From: Planctomycetota bacterium
GTDB taxonomy: Bacteria; Planctomycetota; Planctomycetia; Isosphaerales; Isosphaeraceae
NCBI GenBank assembly: GCA_021778575.1
Contig: JAJYCH010000100.1
Location: 1-9,995 of the forward strand
Length of the DNA: 9,995 nucleotides
Reading direction: 5' to 3'
The translations under genes were made by a program, and so were the position numbers. The notes beneath the pieces were generated by a model. It worked only from the letters and a program-made list of their open reading frames with translations. It was not told where the DNA came from and ran no database searches. Shown in pieces: positions 5,882 through 9,995 of this stretch; within the stretch, counting starts at the first letter, position 1, and every line of letters starts with the position of its first letter.

Positions 5882-6252
5882 CGACCGTCCCCGGGCCTGG
5901 GGTATTGCGTCCGCTTGGCGCCACGGTTAAGCTCCGATGGCCGCCGGGCCCGGTCGGCTTAACTCCTCATTCGGTGGGGAATCCCCGAGCCTCGCAGGTG
6001 CTGATGCGGCAGGTCTCCGGGCGTAAACTGCGGCTGGGCAACGCTGGTGACCTCTCGTGGTTTCATCGCTCAGCCGAGCGGACCATGCTGGATCTTGCGT
6101 CCCGTCCCGCCGGAGTAGTGCCGTTCGCTGAAGAACGGCGAAGATGGTAGAAAAGGCGGTTACTCATCGCACGACGGAAAGCGACTCCTGGGGAATATCG
6201 CAAGCTATTGGAGCACTTCCAGGCTGTGGAGGCGACCGGAGGGCTTCGTGAC
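5882..6252. other. Gene-free region between the attC and the TIR gene
   Basis: I find no recognisable gene in these 371 bases. GTTAAGC (5926-5932) and GCTTAAC (5957-5963) form an inverted pair around a very GC-rich centre containing CCGGGCCCGG. They are in the wrong relative order for an attC. A 35-codon reading frame (6144-6251) ends one base before the TIR start but resembles nothing I know. I see no convincing promoter for the TIR gene. Confidence 0.5.
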
Positions 6253-7674
6253 ATGGCACATGATGTGTTCATTAGTTACTCGTCGAAAGACACACCCATT
6301 GCCAACGCCGTTTGTGCCTACTTGGAAGACCGGACGTGTCGCTGTTGGATAGCCCCGCGGGACGTGTTGCCCGGCCTTCCCTACGCAGAGGCGATCGTCG
6401 ATGCCATCGAGGCGAGCCGCGTCATTGTCCTGGTGTTTTCCGTCAGTGCCAACGATTCCCCGCAGGTCATGCGCGAGGTCGAGCGGGCGGTGAGCCGAGG
6501 CTTACCCATCATCCCGTTGCGCATCGAGTTGGTACAGCCCACGAGATCGTTGGAATACTTCATTAGTGCCTCGCACGGGCTCGACGCATTCACGCCACCG
6601 CTGCAGGACCACCTTCACAAACTGGGCGAGACGGTTGAGTCGCTCCTGACGCGGGCCGGCTATCGGGGTGCTGGGAGACACGGAGAGTTGCCCGCCGCGT
6701 TGACAAGAATTGATGAGCGAAACTCGGGCAGACCTGTTCGCAAGCGACGGCTGCTTTCCTTGGTGAACGGCGTTATACTTTTGGGCTTGCTGTGTGCCGC
6801 AATCGGCGCCGCTGTCGTTCTCTCTCGGGGCGGCATCGAAGCGGGACGACGCAACGAAGAGCCGGTAACGGGTATCGATCCCCATTCCGAGAAAACCCCG
6901 CGACCCGACCGTCCTGTCCTTCTGACGAACGGGCCAGAATCCCCGCCGAGCACACAAAAGGCGGACCCCCCTACGCCAAATAACGCGGTGCCGCGCGAGT
7001 CGTATGTCAACTCCGTCGAAATGCATTTCGCCTGGATCAACCCGGGCGATTTCTTCATGGGTGGAGGCGATGACGACGCGAAACCGGTCCGCCAAGTCCG
7101 GATCACTCGGGGGTTTTACATGGGTGTTTATCCCGTCACCCAGGGCGAGTGGAAGAAAGTGATGGACGACAACAATCCGAGCTCTTTCAAAGCTGATGAC
7201 CTTCCGGTAGAGATGGTCTCCTGGGACGACTGCAAGAAGTTCTGCGACGAGTTGAGTCGGCGAGACGGGCGGCCTTACCGTCTGCCGACGGAGGCCGAGT
7301 GGGAGTACGCCTGCCGCGCGGGAACGACGACCGAGTATTATACCGGTGACGGGGAGGAGTCCCTGAAAGCCGCGGGCTGGTTCTTGAGCAACAGTGGCAA
7401 GCGAACTCAGCCGGTAGGCAAGCTCAGGAAAAATGCATGGGGCCTCTACGACATGCACGGCAATGTTTTCCAATGGTGCCAAGACCGGTATGGCCCGTAC
7501 CTCGAAAATGATACCACTAACCCAAAGGGGCCAGAAACCGGGGAGTTTCGGGTCGCGCGTGGCGGTTGCTGGCTCTTCAGCGCGGCGAATTGCCGCGTGT
7601 ATCACCGCCTTCGGGTCCGGCAGGCCGATGGCTTCAACGTCACAGGCTTCCGGGTCTGTTTCTTCCCGGACTGA
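6253..7674 (+). CDS. Membrane-anchored TIR domain / FGE-sulfatase (SUMF1) fusion
   Basis: This protein has 473 residues. A TIR domain (about 2-135) shows HDVFISYSSKD, CWIAPRDVLPG, AIEASRVIVLVFS and SPQVMREVERAV; Glu75 is the likely NADase-type glutamate. A transmembrane helix lies at about 167-191 (LLSLVNGVILLGLLCAAIGAAVVL), preceded by basic residues that put the TIR inside. A Pro-rich linker (192-250) follows. An FGE-sulfatase-fold domain (about 252-473) shows PVTQGEWKKVM, PVEMVSWDDCKKFC, YRLPTEAEWEYACRAGT, WGLYDMHGNVFQWC and a final GFRVCF. Of the two active-site cysteines of true formylglycine-generating enzymes, the first is Phe442 and only the second (Cys447) remains, so it is probably a binding module. 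ATG 6253 is chosen over TTG 6208 because GGAGGG (6238-6243) precedes it and TIR homology starts at residue 3. Likely role: a sensor/effector in signalling or defence; the ligand is unknown. Confidence 0.88.
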   Translation: MAHDVFISYSSKDTPIANAVCAYLEDRTCRCWIAPRDVLPGLPYAEAIVDAIEASRVIVLVFSVSANDSPQVMREVERAVSRGLPIIPLRIELVQPTRSLEYFISASHGLDAFTPPLQDHLHKLGETVESLLTRAGYRGAGRHGELPAALTRIDERNSGRPVRKRRLLSLVNGVILLGLLCAAIGAAVVLSRGGIEAGRRNEEPVTGIDPHSEKTPRPDRPVLLTNGPESPPSTQKADPPTPNNAVPRESYVNSVEMHFAWINPGDFFMGGGDDDAKPVRQVRITRGFYMGVYPVTQGEWKKVMDDNNPSSFKADDLPVEMVSWDDCKKFCDELSRRDGRPYRLPTEAEWEYACRAGTTTEYYTGDGEESLKAAGWFLSNSGKRTQPVGKLRKNAWGLYDMHGNVFQWCQDRYGPYLENDTTNPKGPETGEFRVARGGCWLFSAANCRVYHRLRVRQADGFNVTGFRVCFFPD

Positions 7675-7803
7675 CGTTCCATACGCCCTTGGTTCAGTTC
7701 TGGTAGTTGCGCCACGCAATAAATAGTGCTTGACCATTATTGCAATCTGCAATCGCCTCCATCTGCACGGGCGATGATGCCCGGCGAAATGATGAGAGGC
7801 TTT

Positions 7804-7920
7804 ATGCGGGGTTATTTCGGAATTGGGATCGAGAACGGCAAGACCGTAGCCAACATCGGCACGCTGTGGCGATCTGCTCACAATCTAGGACCATATCTGA
7901 AGGAACGATTGACGGACTAG
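7804..7920 (+). pseudogene. N-terminal fragment of a TrmH/SpoU-type RNA methyltransferase
   Basis: From ATG 7804 the frame gives MRGYFGIGIENGKTVANIGT then LWRSAHNLG. This is the start of a SpoU-family RNA 2'-O-methyltransferase (the N..NIGTLWRSA block precedes the SAM-binding knot in the full protein). After AHNLG the similarity stops at CTAG (7885-7888), and the frame runs PYLKERLTD to a TAG at 7918-7920. No other frame downstream continues the family sequence, so over three quarters of the gene is lost. GAGAGG precedes the ATG by about six bases, so a 38-residue peptide could still be made. The family call rests on a short but distinctive stretch. Confidence 0.65.
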
Positions 7921-8003
7921 CCTCGTTCCAGCCCCTACCGCCCCAAATCACAGTTCAGAGGGGCGCTACTGATTCATCGTTACCGGCGTGAGAAACCATC
8001 CCA

Positions 8004-8861
8004 ATGCCACGCAAGCCCCACCGACGCAAACATCCTGCTGGAAAGGCGAAGCGTGCTCTACCTTCCGCCATTCCGGAGAAATTCACCGAGGAGCCGGTCG
8101 TCACGAGCGTTCGGATTATGGCGGCCAGGGAATCGCTGAAGATCCTGTCAGAGATGCCGACGGTCCTCAGAACGATCGAATTGGCGCGAAATACTTACGA
8201 TTTCACCGACCAGTCGATCGCGCAGGTTCACGCCGACTGTCGTGACGGGCACCGAGTGGCATGCCGAAGCGGATGCACTTATTGCTGCATGGTTCCGGTC
8301 GCGGCTTCAGCTCCCGAGGTCTTGTCCATCGCCGCATTTGTTCGCGAGCAGTTCGACGATGAACGCCGATTGTCGCTCGCTCGTCGCGTCGAGGCCAATA
8401 TCTCGGCGACCGAGGGGATGGACATGAACCAGAGGGATCGCGTCAGGCTGGATTGTCCTTTCCTCGAGGCGGGCCAGTGCGCGGTTTATGAGGTCAGGCC
8501 GATCGCATGTCGGGGATACTCGTCTTACGATGTCGAGGATTGCAGAGAGGACTACGATCATCCGGGAACTGGAGTTGAAGGGCATACCAATGGCCTCCGA
8601 GAACTGGTCTTCGGAGCGATCCGCGAAGGGCTGGCCATCGCATGCAGGTCGGCTTCGGTGGAACATCGCCTTCTCGAATTGGTCAGGGCCTACAAGATCG
8701 CCTCAGAGGATTCGACGCTGGCAGAGACCTGGTGGAGCCGCCCCGAAGCGTTCGAAGCTACGACTGGGGAGAGCGTTTTCCCTGGACCCTGGTCGGACGA
8801 GCTTAACCGGGAGTTCGAGGAGGTGTACCGGGAGACTGTCAGTGATCTTGAAAGGAAGTAG
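8004..8861 (+). CDS. YkgJ-family cysteine-cluster protein
   Basis: This is a 285-residue soluble protein. The family signature is complete: Cys79, then CRSGCTYCCMVPV (Cys87, 91, 94, 95), then CPFLEAGQCAVYEVRPIACRGY (Cys151, 159, 169), with a further Cys180. The CxxxCxxCC...P and CPFL....C.VY..RP..CR pattern defines the YkgJ/CxxCxxCC group (formerly UPF0153), proposed to bind zinc or an Fe-S cluster; its reaction is unknown. The N-terminal 30 residues are basic and probably disordered. The C-terminal 90 residues are helical and acidic with no recognised domain. The start is the first in-frame ATG but lacks a good ribosome site; the alternative ATG at 8118 is no better. It stands alone on the plus strand, facing the minus-strand gene beyond 9050. 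Confidence 0.85.
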   Translation: MPRKPHRRKHPAGKAKRALPSAIPEKFTEEPVVTSVRIMAARESLKILSEMPTVLRTIELARNTYDFTDQSIAQVHADCRDGHRVACRSGCTYCCMVPVAASAPEVLSIAAFVREQFDDERRLSLARRVEANISATEGMDMNQRDRVRLDCPFLEAGQCAVYEVRPIACRGYSSYDVEDCREDYDHPGTGVEGHTNGLRELVFGAIREGLAIACRSASVEHRLLELVRAYKIASEDSTLAETWWSRPEAFEATTGESVFPGPWSDELNREFEEVYRETVSDLERK

Positions 8862-9049
8862 GGATCGGCGTAAGCGGGATCTTTCTTTTGGCGATGTCTA
8901 CGGCCCGCGTGCCGCATGGGTTCGGTGCTTCGCGGCCATTCCGCCCGGTCGCCCCGTCATGAAGACCCATGTCAATTTTCAAGGAGTAGGCTAGCCAATC
9001 AAGAGCCAGTGAATAAGGCCATCTCAACTTGACTGAGAGGGCGGCGCTC
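8862..9049. other. Convergent intergenic region
   Basis: No gene is seen between the two convergent coding regions. A weak T-rich stretch (TTTCTTTT near 8882-8889) follows the YkgJ gene but has no real stem. At the right end a perfect 7-bp stem, CTGAGAG (9033-9039) with CTCTCAG (9047-9053), overlaps the stop codon of the minus-strand gene. It has no T-run on either side. Confidence 0.4.
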
Positions 9050-9995
9050 TCAGGTCGCCCCGCAGGCGAGCTTCGCCGCCTCGGCATCGATCACGTCGGG
9101 CTCGCCGATCTTCGCGATCAGTTGATCGGTGCTGGTCGGGTCGACGACCCGGCAACTCTCGGTCAGCTTCGCGGCCAGTTCTCGCAGCTCGGTCCGCCAG
9201 GCGATGGTGGAAGCGGCGGCGTCGACCTCGAGGGCGCAGGCCCGATCGAACTCGCCGCAAAGCATGATTATCCGCTGGACGTGGCGGAAGATGATCCCCT
9301 CCTGCTTGGTCAAGTCGAGGGTCGTCACGAACTTGTTGAAGTTGCCGCCGAACTCGATCAGCTCGCCGACGCACCAGAGCGGGTTCGAGCGGACGTCGGT
9401 GATATCGGGGTAGCAGTGGTCGAAATAGAGCCGGAGCTTCTCCGCCAAGGTCGGCGGCCGCTTCTCCCAATCGTCTTCGTCGTCGCCCTCCTCTTCTTCG
9501 ACCTGCGAGGCCATGAGCCCGCGATGGATCAGCTCGGCGTCGAGCTTCGAGGTGGCGAGGGCGCCCGACTCCAGCAACTTGAGCGGGACCCGGAGACGTT
9601 TCCGGACCGGGCCGGGCACGTCCAGGGCGCTCTCCATCGCTTGCACTCGCTCGTCGGCATCGGCCCCGGCCAGGATTTCGGTCAAGAAGGCGCCATAGAG
9701 TGGATGGATACTCCGGAACGCCAGCAATTTTCCCAGCGCAGGCGTCGGCTGGGCGAGGATCGGCGTGTAAGGCGTTGGTAGCTGGCCGGCCTCGGGCGGC
9801 GCTGGCGGCTCGGGGCTCAGGGTCACGAAACCGCCGTCACGAAGCGCCAGGAGCATCCGGTCGAGCGCCTTCTCGCCCGCGGTGATCCGCGGCTCGTCCA
9901 TCATCCGCTTGCGGACGGCGGCGCGGATGCCCTCGACTTCCGGCGAGACCTCGAGCAGATAAGCCAGCAGCCGCCAGGGGAGCGGCCCCTTGCTG
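9050..9995 (-). CDS. C-terminal part of a probable DEAD/DEAH-box helicase-like protein (5' end outside window)
   Basis: The frame is open from the right edge to TGA (9052-9050), giving about 314 residues. It begins SKGPLPWRLLAYLLEVSPEV and passes through MMDEPR at 9904, which is internal rather than a start. Visible features are a helical, winged-helix-like N-terminal part ending in FVTLSPEPPAPP, a helical middle, an acidic linker (VEEEEGDDEDDW), and a C-terminal block with WCVGELIEFGGNFNKFVTTL and TKQEGIIFRHVQRIIMLCGE. I associate the KQEGIIFRHL..L..L pattern with the C-terminal domain of large DEAD/DEAH helicases of the DUF3516/Ski2-like kind. The ATPase motifs would lie outside the window, so this is a tentative family call. 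No signal peptide or membrane segment is seen. Confidence 0.5.
   Translation of the reverse strand, partial: SKGPLPWRLLAYLLEVSPEVEGIRAAVRKRMMDEPRITAGEKALDRMLLALRDGGFVTLSPEPPAPPEAGQLPTPYTPILAQPTPALGKLLAFRSIHPLYGAFLTEILAGADADERVQAMESALDVPGPVRKRLRVPLKLLESGALATSKLDAELIHRGLMASQVEEEEGDDEDDWEKRPPTLAEKLRLYFDHCYPDITDVRSNPLWCVGELIEFGGNFNKFVTTLDLTKQEGIIFRHVQRIIMLCGEFDRACALEVDAAASTIAWRTELRELAAKLTESCRVVDPTSTDQLIAKIGEPDVIDAEAAKLACGAT

Noticed and set aside
5926..5963. GTTAAGC...GCTTAAC inverted pair as a second attC
   Set aside because: An attC has RYYYAAC first and GTTRRRY last on either strand. Here the order is reversed, and no suitable partner box exists within 150 bp on either side.
5836..6150. Plus-strand 104-codon frame starting inside the attC
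   Set aside because: It begins in the attC loop, has no ribosome site and reads as Pro/Arg/Gly-rich filler.
7335..7674. Diversity-generating retroelement variable region at the end of the FGE domain
   Set aside because: FGE folds can be DGR targets, but no template repeat is seen downstream and no reverse transcriptase is in the window. Kept only as a check to make in the wider genome.
7739..7753. ATTGCA-ATC-TGCAAT hairpin as terminator of the TIR gene
   Set aside because: The stem is AT-rich, has only six pairs, lies 64 bases after the stop codon and has no T-run behind it.
6502..7881. 459-codon minus-strand open frame opposite the TIR/FGE gene
   Set aside because: It is low-complexity, Arg-rich sequence with no domain, antisense to a gene with clear TIR and FGE motifs. 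Long antisense frames are common in GC-rich DNA.

Overview
The window reads as chromosomal DNA of a planctomycete, most likely an Isosphaeraceae-type bacterium. This is an inference from a dockerin-tailed protein with MBG and Ig-like repeats, a PEP-CTERM surface protein, planctomycete-style IS1182 and DDE_5-type transposase relics, a TIR/FGE-sulfatase fusion, and GC-rich coding sequence. No rRNA or complete tRNA gene is present.

Layout. (1) 2-2108, plus strand: the C-terminal part of a large exported repeat protein ending in a type I dockerin, followed by a small exported PEP-CTERM protein with a cohesin-like pattern. (2) 2262-3906: a mobile-element graveyard. A DDE transposase fragment (minus strand) is cut by an internally deleted IS1182-family copy, which has imperfect terminal inverted repeats and flanking CTAG. 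(3) 4131-5097: a compact regulatory unit. A promoter overlaps a perfect 16-bp palindrome and drives a MarR-family regulator and a DUF1398 (YbcV-like) protein. (4) 5121-5162: the 3' half of a tRNA-Pro(CGG) gene, the usual footprint of an integrative element. Its orientation predicts an island to the right. (5) 5467-5881: an integron-type segment. Three GTTRRRY cores precede one gene cassette that encodes a colicin/pyocin-immunity-like protein and ends in a textbook 101-bp attC site. (6) 6253-7674: a membrane-anchored TIR protein with an FGE-sulfatase-fold outer domain lacking one catalytic cysteine. (7) 7804-7920: a broken N-terminal piece of a TrmH/SpoU-type RNA methyltransferase. (8) 8004-8861: a YkgJ-type cysteine-cluster protein. 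(9) 9050 to the right edge, minus strand: the C-terminal part of a protein that I tentatively place with DEAD/DEAH helicases.

The most interesting stretch is 5121-7674. A tRNA attachment remnant, an integron cassette carrying an orphan immunity gene, and a TIR receptor-like gene lie within 2.6 kb. That is typical of an accessory conflict or defence island. No integrase, reverse transcriptase or cognate bacteriocin is visible in the window.
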